DNA of 64,000 nt. It comes from Rotaria socialis. Lineage: Eukaryota > Rotifera > Eurotatoria > Philodinida > Philodinidae. Under the pieces are notes generated by a model. It made no database searches. It was not told the origin of the DNA and was given only the letters and a program-made list of their open reading frames with translations. The stretch lies in NCBI GenBank assembly GCA_905331475.1, contig CAJNYU010001622.1:17344-81343 (forward strand), given 5' to 3'. The stretch's first letter is position 1, and every line of letters begins with the position of its first letter. The position numbers and the translations under genes are program-made. Positions 23,701-34,811 of the stretch are shown in pieces.

Positions 23701-24905
23701 TTGACAATTAAATTCAAGTAATTCTTTTAGAACGCTGTTGGGAATCTCCTTTCGCAAATTATCCTTGTAAGTCCATAGAAGTTCACTTTGTCTCTAAAAG
23801 AAAAGGAAAGATATTCAAAACGAAAATGAATATAGAGATAATAACCTTCCTGCGACGTTTCTCTTCTTGGTCGTTCGAAGCTTCTGGTGTTGGGTCCTCG
23901 ACTTTCAGTTGTTTTGCTTTGATGGATTCATTATTCGCCTCTGCACCCTTACGTTTTCGTTTTGACTTAGATGACGTATCAAATTTCTCTTTCAGTTCCA
24001 TTTGGTCTTCCTTATTCAAATCGTTAAAACCCGAAAAACTTAAATGAAAAAGCATTTATTCGGCATGAATCCATTCAAGAATACGAACGATTCAGCGGTA
24101 CCAACAAATCCTAGATCATTTTTCATCTGATTAAAACAATCCACATGATACCATTCATCAGTGGGCCCATAACGGCGTGCTCGTTTACTCGTGTAGTTTT
24201 TTCTCGATAATCGTAATATATCTTTATCAATTGATGCGTCACAACCATGGCAAGTACTTCGATTCGATTTAGCATATTGAACGGAAAACGTTTCATTTGG
24301 ATCATTTTCGCCTGCGATAGAAGATAAAAATGTGCTCTATCGGTTCGTCACCTTTATCGCAATAGTAGTCTAGGCAATAGAAAAAACTTGCGTATTGCTT
24401 AAATTTTAGTGCTACAGATGAAAGAAAACACAATTCTGAGAACAGTGCAGCCTTCTTATAGTGTTACTCTTAACAGATTGGCACCCTTAATTATTATTAT
24501 ATGACAATATTTTGCGCTCAGTAAGTCTCAGACATGAAAATACATTATCATAACGACAATAGACTTACACGATAGTGCTGTAGAGTTTTCTTGAATAAGA
24601 TGACGAATTGCATCCTGATCGTCCCATCGTAGTTCATCAAAACCTTTGATAATTTTCGGATCAATTAGTTTAACTTTTTCGAGAAAACAGTGAGAATGAT
24701 ACCAATTTGGAACCTTTTAAAAGTATTATTTTACTATTTTTTTTTGGAATATTATTATTTCACAGACTTTGCCGTCAAATTTTCCTGACTGAACCATAAT
24801 TGCAAATCGAAAAGTATCTTTTTCGATCGCTGACCAGCAACTTTTGCACTTTGACCGATCGGATTTTGCATACTCAACTCGAAACGTAGAAATTCCGGCA
24901 GACAT
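20737..24905 (-). CDS. PARP1: Poly(ADP-ribose) polymerase 1 (multi-exon)
   Basis: About a dozen exons separated by mostly 50-100 bp introns spell a complete PARP1 architecture. From ATG 24905 come zinc finger 1 (CKSC...YHSHC), zinc finger 2 at about 24350-24080 (CHGC...WYHVDC), a basic nuclear-localisation stretch SKSKRKRK near 23950, and the PADR1/third zinc region (CPEC...YRCTG, about 23790-23380). Then follow BRCT (about 23150-22750), WGR (from about 22640 to 22200), the helical regulatory domain (about 22080-21650) and the ADP-ribosyltransferase domain. The H-Y-E signature is visible: His in LLWHGSR, Tyr in KGVYFADM, Glu in YNEYIVYN. The stop is TAA at 20737-20739. The nuclear enzyme senses DNA breaks and builds poly(ADP-ribose) from NAD+, which matters in animals that repair desiccation or radiation damage. 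One intron (about 21289-21340) carries a TGTGGG-type stem-loop. I see no breaks; exon borders are approximate. Confidence 0.92.
21289..21340. repeat. Intronic TGTGGG-type inverted repeat
   Basis: GCGGGTGTGGGTGTGGGT contains two perfect TGTGGG units. It is followed about 25 bases later by the partial complement ACACCCGCA, inside a PARP1 intron between the exons ending near 21358 and starting near 21230. Confidence 0.65.
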
Positions 24906-25768
24906 ACGTCGGTCTTACCTTTTCGCAATGAAATTTTAAGTATTATCAGAGCAATTTTCTTCTACCATAACATACTTCATGTTAACATATACTTATGAAA
25001 TTACATGGCAGAGTGTAATCAATTGTTGACGCGTGGTTGTATCCTACAGACCAATCGCACGAATACTCTTCAATTGATATATATGCACTATTGAACTGAT
25101 GAACCTGTATAATTACAAGACACGAATACAATTATTCATGACGGTTAAGGAAGAAGTGTTTGATAGAAATCAAATGAATAGTATAGTGTTCATGTGCGAC
25201 ACCTATTTTGCAACTATTTGTAAAGCTTCTTTCTAATCACAAGATTTTATCATAGTTTTACATGACATTCAGATGGCAAAGAACTGATTGCAAATGACAT
25301 TACTAATTTGATAGTCTTACTAGATGAAAGTATATAGATTTTTGACTTCGTGTGTGATCCACTTGGATTTGCAACCACACTCACCCTAACTACTTCTTCA
25401 ATGAACTCAACTTATTCTTAGAAATTAATTATCAACGGCGATTCACCTATTTAACATTGTTCAGTAGCATTTCTTCATGAGTAGTACCACTACACCATGA
25501 CCATCATACGAGTAACACAGCACATGGTCAATCAAATCAATATCCTCGGCCATTACTACTCGCTATCACTTGGTTCCTCTCTATAGGCTTCCATCTGATT
25601 ATTACGTATAAATCAAACATGTGACAAAAAAATCATCCATTCGTAAAACTAAGCTCATATGCACACGCCACAGCTCAAACCTGTATACTTTTGAAAAAGT
25701 CACGTGATATATTCTGACATTTTCATTCAAATGAAACTACGCTTCAAAATATAAAGTGTTATTTCAAA
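24906..25768. other. Intergenic region between PARP1 and FAD monooxygenase
   Basis: This holds the upstream region of PARP1 and the 3' flank of the monooxygenase gene. No gene, repeat or clear promoter element was recognised. Confidence 0.5.
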
Positions 25769-27034
25769 TTATTTATCTATTGGTTTTCTTTGTTCCATAG
25801 GAACAGGACAATTTTCATACAGTTCTTTTTCGGCCATTCTAATCATCATATTAGATTGCATTAACCATGGAACCAAACGTTGTCTAATTGAATGAACAAG
25901 CGGATTTTCAGAGTGAAGAAATAATCCCATATATCGTGCCATATTTACAACACGTTTTGTTCGATTAAACCGCTTCTTATGGTATTCTTGAAATGCTGGT
26001 TCCATTTGAAACTTATATTTCTCTAAACACTGTGCAAGCGAAATTGCATCCTCTATGGCCATATTTGCTCCTTGTCCAACATAAGGTAATGTTGCATGGC
26101 ATGAATCACCTAATAAACAAATTCTATTACGGTGCCAACCGTCGTTACGTGGTTGACGATAAAATAATCCGAAATGAAGTAAACGCGTTTTATCGGTTGC
26201 TGCTGCACATTGATGAAAAGGATGTGATTGAGGAAATCTTTTTAAACATTGATTTAAGTCACGCTGATTATTAATTTCTGTCCATTCAAAATCCTCACTT
26301 GTTGACGGAGGCGCCATAGATGGATAAGTAACAGCCCACATGAGCTGCCCTTTATGACCAGCTCGATAGGTAATAAATTCTCCAAAGCCGAAATATTGTG
26401 TCATAGTATTTTTTGCTGTTACCAATGGATTAATCGATGTTTGTTGATCGATATTATCTATAATACCATAAAAAATATTTTCTTTTGAATGTACTGGCGC
26501 AGCTGTTTCAGTGAATATTTGTTTGACAACTGTTGAACGTATCCCATCGGCACCAATAACCATATCGGCGTGAACTGATTTTTGTTGATCTTCATTTTCA
26601 AATAAAAGTGTAACTCCATTAGCGTCTTGTTTAATATTTATCAGATTATGTGAATAGTGTAAATTATCACTTTTTTCTATTGGCTCTTTCAATATATCAA
26701 CAAGTTCAGAACGAATTGCACCACCAAGAAAATAACCAAATCGTTGTCCATATTCACTTAACCTATCAGATGCAGCTAACAGTTCTCCGTTGTCACCAAT
26801 TATTTGCCATTTAAGAAAAGGTTGAATAATTTTTTTCACTTGATCTTGAAAACCAATAGATTCAAGTGATATTTGTCCATTTGGTTGAAGGCCAAAAGCA
26901 GCACCAGAAGTTGGAATAAAACAAGGAGCACGTTCATATAATGAGACGGACATCCCTATTTGTGATAAACTGTTAGCTAGAGTCAAACCACCGATTCCTC
27001 CACCAATGATTGCTACTGAACGAGCGGTTGCCAT
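25769..27034 (-). CDS. FAD-dependent monooxygenase (salicylate-hydroxylase-like), intronless
   Basis: One uninterrupted frame of 421 residues has the hallmarks of class A flavoprotein monooxygenases: the ADP-binding GxGxxG at the N-terminus (VAIIGGGIGGLTLANS), the DG motif GADGIRSTVV near residue 165, and the GD motif LLGDSCHATLPYVGQGANM near residue 300 that binds the FAD ribityl chain. Such enzymes use NAD(P)H and O2 to hydroxylate aromatic or polyketide-like substrates; the substrate here is unknown. The length matches the family (about 400). Absence of introns, in a region where neighbours have many, and resemblance to bacterial and fungal enzymes suggest acquisition by transfer; that is inference. 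The start MATARSVAIIGG is well placed relative to the first beta-strand. Confidence 0.88.
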   Translation of the reverse strand: MATARSVAIIGGGIGGLTLANSLSQIGMSVSLYERAPCFIPTSGAAFGLQPNGQISLESIGFQDQVKKIIQPFLKWQIIGDNGELLAASDRLSEYGQRFGYFLGGAIRSELVDILKEPIEKSDNLHYSHNLINIKQDANGVTLLFENEDQQKSVHADMVIGADGIRSTVVKQIFTETAAPVHSKENIFYGIIDNIDQQTSINPLVTAKNTMTQYFGFGEFITYRAGHKGQLMWAVTYPSMAPPSTSEDFEWTEINNQRDLNQCLKRFPQSHPFHQCAAATDKTRLLHFGLFYRQPRNDGWHRNRICLLGDSCHATLPYVGQGANMAIEDAISLAQCLEKYKFQMEPAFQEYHKKRFNRTKRVVNMARYMGLFLHSENPLVHSIRQRLVPWLMQSNMMIRMAEKELYENCPVPMEQRKPIDK

Positions 27035-29700
27035 ATTTCTATCGAATAATTTCGTATATTCAATAGCTTATCTAGAAAAATGCATATTGCCCATGTGCAC
27101 CAAAATAGAAGCTAATATTAAATTTTACTATCACGTATGGAATTCTATATTTTCCTAGACATTTCTGTATTTTTCTCGAGTACAGATTCATTCGAATATA
27201 GTGATTTCAATATTAATCATTTTAACATATGACATAAAACATACTCTTTGATGGAATCCGATCATAAGTAAAGTTTCAGACAGAATTTAATTTTACAGAG
27301 TGAATTTAAGTAGTATTGTTTGATAAATTGTTTTTCATTAAATTAGCTAGCCAATCTGCAAAAATAAATAAATGATGAAAAATACTGTACAAGCATCACT
27401 ATTAGGCGACAGAGAGATTATGGGAGTTATAAAGTTAACACATCTATGTTCACCTTTTTCACAATAGCTAGATGAAACTAAATGATTTCGTCGTATCTGT
27501 TTAAATCGAATATGCGAAAAACTTGAAAGAAAATGATCTTTATTCATAGTACTATTTCACAAGAGAATTTCGAATCATAGAATGTAAAAGGACAAAATTA
27601 GTTATCAATGTCTATTTGGTAACCAATCACAAATTCAAGTTTGCAATGCATATAGTGATGCAAAAAAGATCTACTGCTGACTGATTAAATGAATAAGCTT
27701 ATTTTTTTCTAACTATTCATAAGTGCAGTATGTGAATCATTTTTTTTTTGAAAATATTGACTGGAATCATTAGCGCTTATATTTGGACTTGTATCAGCAT
27801 CATATTAGAAATCATATCTGATCAATATCAGTCAGGCCATTTTTACAGAACTTACAGATGACGCACTGTGATAACCAGTTATACTGCTGAAACAGATGTA
27901 GTACTGATTATTTTTCAAAATTCCAATAGTTATATATTGATTCCAGATGAATAAGTACGATCCGATCTCGACAGAGAATAGTGAGAAAAGCCGGAAGATA
28001 GAAACAGTATGTCAACTTGAAAACACCACAAACCACCGGAACTGGATATGAAATGAAATGGAAGTAAAAATTAACATTCATACCGACACACCCAAGATTA
28101 TAATATTACATTATTTTTCAAAAATCTACAGAAACAAAAAAAAAGTCACAACCCTTTGCATAATAGTTTAGTCAAGCAATTTATATCGATGAATAGATAT
28201 ACAAAAGCCAACATTTTCGTTGTGTACGTGCTCTCACTATAAAAATAATACATGAAAATGCTTTTTCAATAGAATCATTGATGATAGCTGACATATGAGA
28301 AAGATTTACATTCATATGGTTATCTATTCATTTGAATATTTATCACAGCTGTAGAAAAAAAAATTGGACTGAAATATTTCATCGATTAACTTTATCTTTT
28401 AATAAAATTGAATGAAATCGGAAGCAATGGCTTACTTCGAATAAAGCAATAGAATTGTCTCGATATGAAATGCTCTTCATTGTTGAAAATAGTTTATTGT
28501 CTTTTATTGATTAGTTCAATCAACAAAGCTTCTCAAAGAGGATCGTGATATTATTTATTTTTACGATTTATTTCTGCTGTAAATGTCAAGTATTATGGAT
28601 ATTCAATTTTTTTCTTCTTTCTTTTTAACAGAAGAAATGCTATAGACGTATAAAAGCTTCAATGTGTATGACAAGTTGTGCCTGGGATTTTTTTTACAAG
28701 AGAATCGAGGTAGACATGATCTGTTATTCGAACATCACTGACATCCAAAGTTCTGCTGCGTTTCTGTTCATTGGCTGGAACTTTATTTTCAAAGATATTT
28801 CAATAAAACAAAAGACAATATAGTGAATATACCGTTTAGCTAATAAGAAGACATCAATGAAAGATACTTAATGTTGCGCTTCGTTTTAAATTTAAAACTC
28901 GTTCACGAAAACAAGCAAAACTAAATCAAATACATTCTGCGTAGATTAAGAAGTCGAACGAGGAATATAAAAGATGATTAATAGAGAAAATTGATGAAAC
29001 ACTATTGATTTATTATAGTAATGGGGTATAATCGTACCTAGTTTCAGTGGCAAAGCAGCGATCTCAATATGTTCCAAATTCAGAATTTCCCCTATTTCTC
29101 AGAAGATCTGGCCACCCTAGTGTCGATTCTAGAGATGCTATTTTTACTGAAATGAATGATGGATGTATTGGAAGCTGAGTAAAAAAATGAAGTATCGACT
29201 TTTACTTTATCAGGAAAATATAGTATTGTCTTACACCGTATTACTATTGTTTTTAAAATGATAGCAATGTGTCACACAATCGATTAAAAATCATTATATT
29301 TTTATCTCTAAATGTCATTCAGAAAGTGATCTTAGATCGAGTTCGAATACAAAAAAAAATACGGAAATATTCGATCGCTGCAGATTGTTAAGAAAAAAAT
29401 ATAAAAACATGATCGTTTAAAGTACCCAATCGGAATGTGGCTATTTCTTTGTTTGCCCTACTATCGACTCCGCTTTTTTGTTTATCTACGAGTAATCAAA
29501 CACCAAGAATCACGAGGGAAGACGATAATTGAAAAGATTTGCTTCTGGCGTTCTTTTTCTTTCTATCTGTTGTGCCTTTTTTTTGTTTTTAATATATCGG
29601 CGTATAATCTTCAGTTGACTTTCACTAATAATAACAACAATGTCCTTTTATTTTAATTATTATATAAAATGTGCGTACTAGATATTCACTTCTAGTTGTG
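27035..29700. other. Gene-free AT-rich stretch
   Basis: 2.7 kb in which I see no supported gene, repeat or structural RNA. Short frames present are AT-rich and lack domains. It contains the upstream region of the monooxygenase gene. Confidence 0.5.
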
Positions 29701-31445
29701 ATGAAAATGCACTTGAAAATGAACGAAATCCTTCTACTCTTTGTTGGATGGTTTATTCAAGCTAGTCAGTATTATGTATTTTGAGAAGAAAAGAGGTTTT
29801 CATGCGCTTTTATTTTGTAGGTTTTGAATTATCATGTATACAATGTACAAGTCCAATTCGACACAGTGCACTAAATCCAAATAATTCTTGTTTAGATGGT
29901 ACTTTAGAACCTTTGCCGTGTTTTTCATCAAACAATGGTTCCAATCATGCTTTCAAAAGTTGTATGTCTGTTCTTTATAGAATGGGATTTTCAAGAAATG
30001 GAGGTAATAAAACGTTTTTGTAATCATTAAAAAAAACAGAGTCACCCGTAATATCAATTAAATATTTTCAGCTAGAAAGTTTTCTGCAATCATACATCGT
30101 ACACTTCCTCCACCACATTGTTCGATAGTTGATACATCGAAATAGATTAATTTAGTGTTGGTTGCTTCAATAAGATTTTTTTGCTCGTTAGTTAATGAAT
30201 CATAAGCTGTCTTTGACATAGCTAATAAATAATCACCTTGCTTATTTTTTACTTCAAGCATATTACCAGCAAAATTTTTCAATTGTTCAAGTGTAATATT
30301 AATAATTTTCCTTTTTCCATTTTGTTCAAGAGACTTTACGATAGTATTTCTTTGTTCTTGATCTACAATCGATTCTAAACATATTATAGCTACACGTGTA
30401 CCAATAGCCATGATAACATTTGTATGGTAAATAGGTTTTTGATTATCATCAATACTATCGAATATAATCGGAGGTTGTTGATAATTGATTAATTCAGTAA
30501 AACGTTGCACAACAGTTTCATGTGTGCGTGGTGATCGTATAGCATAAAGAATTTTATTTATACGATCAAGTACTAATGAACCTGTACCTTCAAGAAATTG
30601 ATTTCGTTGTTCGTATACACTTAGATCAATAATAGCGGTAACATGATGCGTTTGACATAGGTTTTTAATGATATCTTGCCGACGTTCGATACGACGATTT
30701 TCTGCAAGCATTGGATAGAGAACAATTGTTCCATCGGAATGTGTTGAAAACCAATTATTGGGGAAAATTGCATCAGGTTTTATTGGTGACGGTGTATCAT
30801 CAATTACATCTACATCAACACCATATGAACGTAGTTGCTCGACCATATGATCGAATTCTTTTAGAGCTTGCTTTGGAATTTTATTTGCTGCTGATGGATC
30901 ATCATATTGATCTTTTTGAAATACATTCGAACTAGCTGTTTCTGTATTGAAACAAAAACAAGCCGGTCGAATCATGATAATATTGCTCGTTGATTGAGTC
31001 AAAGCCATTGTTTTAAACATAGTAGGAAGAGACATGAAAACTATACTTATATATTACTGTTTCATTCTTTGTTTTCATTTATCGTTCTCGGCGCTCCCGG
31101 TAAGACAAGAAACGAATCATCTGCGCATTTTTATTCCTATTACGCACATGTACTTTGTTGAATTAAGCTTTATTTTTGTTTTACCTAGGAGTATTTATTC
31201 AACGTGACTGTTCTGCAATTTCGCAAACACGACAAGAGTGTGATCCACCGATGTCAGCGATCGATATACATAAGACACTAGATTTTTTTTGCAGTTATAC
31301 ATGTCCGCATGATGGTTGCAATCGACATTCGATTGAAGAAATAGCTTCAAAAGCTAATAGAAATTTTGAAACAAAAAATATATTATTTAAAATGAATTTC
31401 ACTATTTGGATGGCACTCTATTTATTTTTCATCTTTTTTTCTTGA
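29701..31445 (+). CDS. Ly6/uPAR-like (quiver-type) secreted or GPI-anchored protein, three exons
   Basis: Exons 29701-29764, 29821-30003 and 31189-31445 join in phase to give about 167 residues. Exon 1 encodes a signal peptide (MNEILLLFVGWFIQA). Exon 2 begins the cysteine-rich domain (FELSCIQCTSP). Exon 3 ends it with a typical three-finger terminus (FFCSYTCPHDGCN) and then a hydrophobic tail, FTIWMALYLFFIFFS, suggestive of a GPI-anchor signal. Cysteine spacing resembles quiver/sleepless Ly6 proteins, which modulate membrane receptors and channels at the cell surface. Splice sites are GTCAGT/TTTTGTAG and GTAATA/TTACCTAG. The second intron (30004-31188, 1185 bp) is about twenty times the local norm because it contains the complete CtlX gene on the opposite strand. 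The partner of this protein is unknown. Confidence 0.75.
30058..31035 (-). CDS. ctlX: CtlX-type citrulline/arginine amidinohydrolase, intronless, nested in an intron
   Basis: The 325-residue single-exon frame matches bacterial CtlX (citrulline utilisation hydrolase), a member of the guanidine-modifying superfamily with arginine deiminase and amidinotransferases. Visible signatures are the substrate-loop FPNNWFSTH (residues 91-99), FLEGTGSLVLDR, the His motif IYHTNVIMAIG, NMLEV, and the terminal catalytic Cys in CGGGSVRCMIAE (Cys314). It should hydrolyse a guanidino or ureido group of an arginine-related substrate; the exact one cannot be read here. MSLPTMF at 31035 is the longest start; MALTQSTSNIIMIRP 27 bases downstream fits bacterial relatives better. 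The gene lies wholly inside the second intron of the Ly6-like gene on the other strand. Intronless structure and bacterial affinity suggest horizontal origin. Confidence 0.85.
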   Translation of the reverse strand: MSLPTMFKTMALTQSTSNIIMIRPACFCFNTETASSNVFQKDQYDDPSAANKIPKQALKEFDHMVEQLRSYGVDVDVIDDTPSPIKPDAIFPNNWFSTHSDGTIVLYPMLAENRRIERRQDIIKNLCQTHHVTAIIDLSVYEQRNQFLEGTGSLVLDRINKILYAIRSPRTHETVVQRFTELINYQQPPIIFDSIDDNQKPIYHTNVIMAIGTRVAIICLESIVDQEQRNTIVKSLEQNGKRKIINITLEQLKNFAGNMLEVKNKQGDYLLAMSKTAYDSLTNEQKNLIEATNTKLIYFDVSTIEQCGGGSVRCMIAENFLAENI

Positions 31446-31787
31446 AGTAATAAATCTTTCTGTGTACCTTTTCTAAAACTTATAAATAAATGTCATGGAA
31501 ATAAATACAGGTAAAATTGTTCTCTTTGAATTTGATAAAAATACAAAGTAAATAAGCCATATTTTAAAGAGTCAAATAATTAATTAAAATTTTCTTTCAT
31601 AATCTAATCTATTGATACTTTGTACGGAATTGAGAACCATCTGCTATCCAGTGTACACATAAAGACTAAACAGTTCTTTAAATGTATAAGGAACACCTCT
31701 CGATAACTCTTAAAAAATTCTAAAGATTATTCACAATGTATTTAATCTATCAAGTTCGAAAGCAAAACGTTAAGTTCAACTGAATCG

Positions 31788-34135
31788 TTAGCCAGAATAT
31801 TCAGTTGGGCAGTAGCCAGGTCCGTTGACTGGTGCAGCTGGTATACCTCGTCGTAAGTATCGACAACGATGCTCTGCAAGTCTAGGAGCTGCTTCTATTA
31901 CATCATTTGTATCGACCGATGACCATAAACGCTCGGCGGGTGCTGCTGCTCGAGGCCATGTGCTTGATATGACGTTCGTTGAATCAACATATTCTACATC
32001 AATGAAGAACAATATAGAAATATTTTCGCATCCGTATGTGTTTGTTTTTTGCAAAAAACGTACCGCCCCACATACAGGCTTCACCACCCATGACTAATTT
32101 CTTTTGTTCTTCGGTCCCTACATGAACAACAAAATGATGAGTAAGTTAAGATCGATATAAACAAAAAACAGTTTACCTGTGAAATTGTATGGATCACATT
32201 TGTAGTATTTATGCCAATCGTCACCATATGAAATAAGATTCAAATACCTAAGCAACACGAATACTTTTGATTTCAATGAAAAACGAAACTGTAGACAATC
32301 TGATTTTTTCTAGTCTTTGAGTAAAATATGTCATGAGAAATGTGAACCATTCTAGGACACAATAGCCTTTTCTAAATTACAAGGATAGCTAGTTGCATAC
32401 CAGCATGATGATAAGAGGGTTTTATAACCTAATTTTGTTACTCGAGCCATTTCGTCAGGATAGGGTTCCTATACAACGAGAAAAACGATAAGCGATGATT
32501 TTCGTTCAGCATATACGTATTGGCAACCTTCCAAACTTCAACAACTGTATCAGTTTGCAACGTGACATTATTATCAATAATATCTTGCCAGACAACATAA
32601 TTCTTTCCAGTTGCATTTACAATATTAATTAATCTATAAGTAAACTGTTGATATCTACGAGTCAAAATAGCTCGTTCAATAATATTACGTTTGCATAAAG
32701 TACTGCTCAAGCAACGAATAGTTTGTTCCGAATTCCATTTGTCTCATGAATTGTGTTATGGATGGATTACTTTCCCTAAAACAGAAGAATTTTTTAAATC
32801 AAAATCAATGACTGAATAGATCTAACCAGCAATCAAAATAAACTTCGTCAGCACCCAAATGAACATAACGATCGGGAAAAATCTGTGCAACTTCATGAAA
32901 GAAATTTTTAAGAAATTCAAATGTTGCATTTCGACTAGGATCCATCGGTCCCAATTTATTATTTGGTTTTTTTTCACTATAACATTGAGTCAATATATCA
33001 TATGCTCTACCCCATGATCGACTATGAGCTAAAGCAAAATATGAAAATCTATGTGAGCATAGTCTTCTATACAAACCTGGTGAATCAAATTCAATAAAAA
33101 CTCGAATACCACGTTGTCGAGCAAATTCGAGTAATTCACCAATATCAGCTTGAGAATAAATATGATTTCGGTCGAATGCTCCTTTACCACTGAGTTCAGG
33201 ATAGGTGATTGAATCATACGGAAAAGATTGATCGTCAACAATATGAAAATGAAAAACATTCATTTTACTTTGTGCCATTGCTTCCTAAATCAAAATTAGA
33301 ACCATTAAAATAAAAGAAAATATCAATGCAGATTTTACTAACCAAATTTATTTTAAGCGTTTTTTGCGAAATAAAATGTGTCCCGGTATCAAGTAAAAAC
33401 CCGCGATGTTGAAAACGAGGAAAATCATAAATAGTAGTTTCATTAATGGCAAACTGTAGTAATGAAAAATAGATTAATTATAAAATATCCTTTGATTGAT
33501 TACTTGGAGATCGCTATCCGGATAGATAAGCTGACTGAAAGTTTCTAGACCTCGCAGAGCACCCCATACAGATACAGCATCGAGTAGAGCATGTCCTTCT
33601 TTAACAACGAGCGTATCTAGAATGAAACATAGAATCATGTTTTCTGAGCGAAGCAGTCAGATTTGCGGTAACTCTTTCTTTTTTATTCAAGTCTCTTACA
33701 TGATTCATTCGATTCCAGACGTGGCCATTCTTCGCATGGTTGTTCAATATTGACAATTAATCGTTTAAGCAATGTTACATCACCGAGATCGGATACATTT
33801 CTCAATGCTTCTTTTAAATGATGAATTTTGATATCTGCTAAGAGTGGATCAGTCAAATGTAACATATATGTTTGTGGAAAGAAAATTATTTTATAATATC
33901 GATCGAAAGCATTGCGTAGTAAATCACATTGTTGACTTGTCTCGTTTGTCAAAAAATGAAAAGCAGCTGGATGAACAGCAAAACGTACCGATGTTGTCTG
34001 TATTGATTGAGGTTTAGGCCATGGCTCTCCGACTGTTGGTTTGATTGAAATTTCATCGAGCTCAATTTGCTGTTGAGTATTTTGAACTAGTGGAATGTAA
34101 GCGTAGATGAAAAAGATGATAAATGTAAGTTGCAT
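31788..34135 (-). CDS. Beta-N-acetylhexosaminidase (GH20), multi-exon
   Basis: Exons joined by small introns encode a full family-20 hexosaminidase of about 540 residues. An N-terminal signal peptide ([17 protein letters not shown]) is followed by the GH20b alpha/beta domain and the catalytic barrel starting at [15 protein letters not shown]. The active-site Asp-Glu pair lies in [12 protein letters not shown]. Later barrel motifs include [20 protein letters not shown] and [15 protein letters not shown], and the end is GYCPTEYSG. The lysosomal or secreted enzyme removes terminal beta-GlcNAc/GalNAc from glycoconjugates. Introns as short as about 50 bp (for example donor near 32700 within CAAAC-GTAATA) look like frameshifts if ignored, but the spliced frame is intact. 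A second in-frame ATG lies at 34141; 34135 gives the cleaner signal peptide. It is divergently arranged with the UNC93-like gene, about 680 bp apart. Confidence 0.88.
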
Positions 34136-34141
34136 GGTCAA

Positions 34142-34811
34142 AATAGTGTGGTGTGTTCTTTAAAAGCATTAAGATATTATTTTTCGAGATATAGACAAAA
34201 GACGATAAGAAAGGACGAAAAAAAAGAATTCTTGTTGTTCTGTTACAAAAGATATCATGATCAATGGGTTGCAGGTCTTCAGTTTGAGGATGTGCGTGCA
34301 CATGGAACTCTCCTATTTACTCACAACTATACTTTGAACTGAATAAATAGATATAATCAGAGATGGGTGAGTCAAGTCAAGTTAGGTGTCTTTCACCAAC
34401 GATAATGTCTATTAGATTCTCTCAAAGTGTGGCTTTATATTTCGACAACATAGATCAAAAATGTCAAGAAAGACATTACAAATACTAGCAATGCTAAAAT
34501 GTAATCATGGATTAACTTATTCGGTGAATGAAGTTTTCATTCTTTAATAAGCAAATTAACAATAACATTTTTATTTTCAACTGTATGATGCGTCGAATGT
34601 CAATTCTTATCTTTTCCATCGAAGGTTATATTTTGCACATAAAACTTTGATTAGAACGAACTTTCAAACACATCAATACATACATATCTTTCTGCTTGTC
34701 GTTGTAATGATCCAATAATCAAAATAAGATAGGGTCCTTGTCTTCAAGTATATTCGTTCTTGAATTGTTATTATTATTATCGTCTGATTAATTCTTTGAC
34801 TAAAGATATTG
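34142..34811. other. Divergent intergenic region
   Basis: The 670 bases between the start codons of the hexosaminidase gene (leftward) and the UNC93-like gene (rightward) are presumably shared promoter DNA. A small frame at 34130-34342 has no domain. No specific element was recognised. Confidence 0.5.

Noticed and set aside
31825-32097. Plus-strand 90-codon frame opposite the hexosaminidase 3' exons
   Set aside because: Antisense of recognised GH20 coding sequence; no independent support.
32690-32745. Apparent frameshift/stop in the GH20 hexosaminidase after the [12 protein letters not shown] segment
   Set aside because: A roughly 55-base GT-AG intron (GTAATATT...CTTATAG) joins the two frames in phase and restores the expected family sequence.
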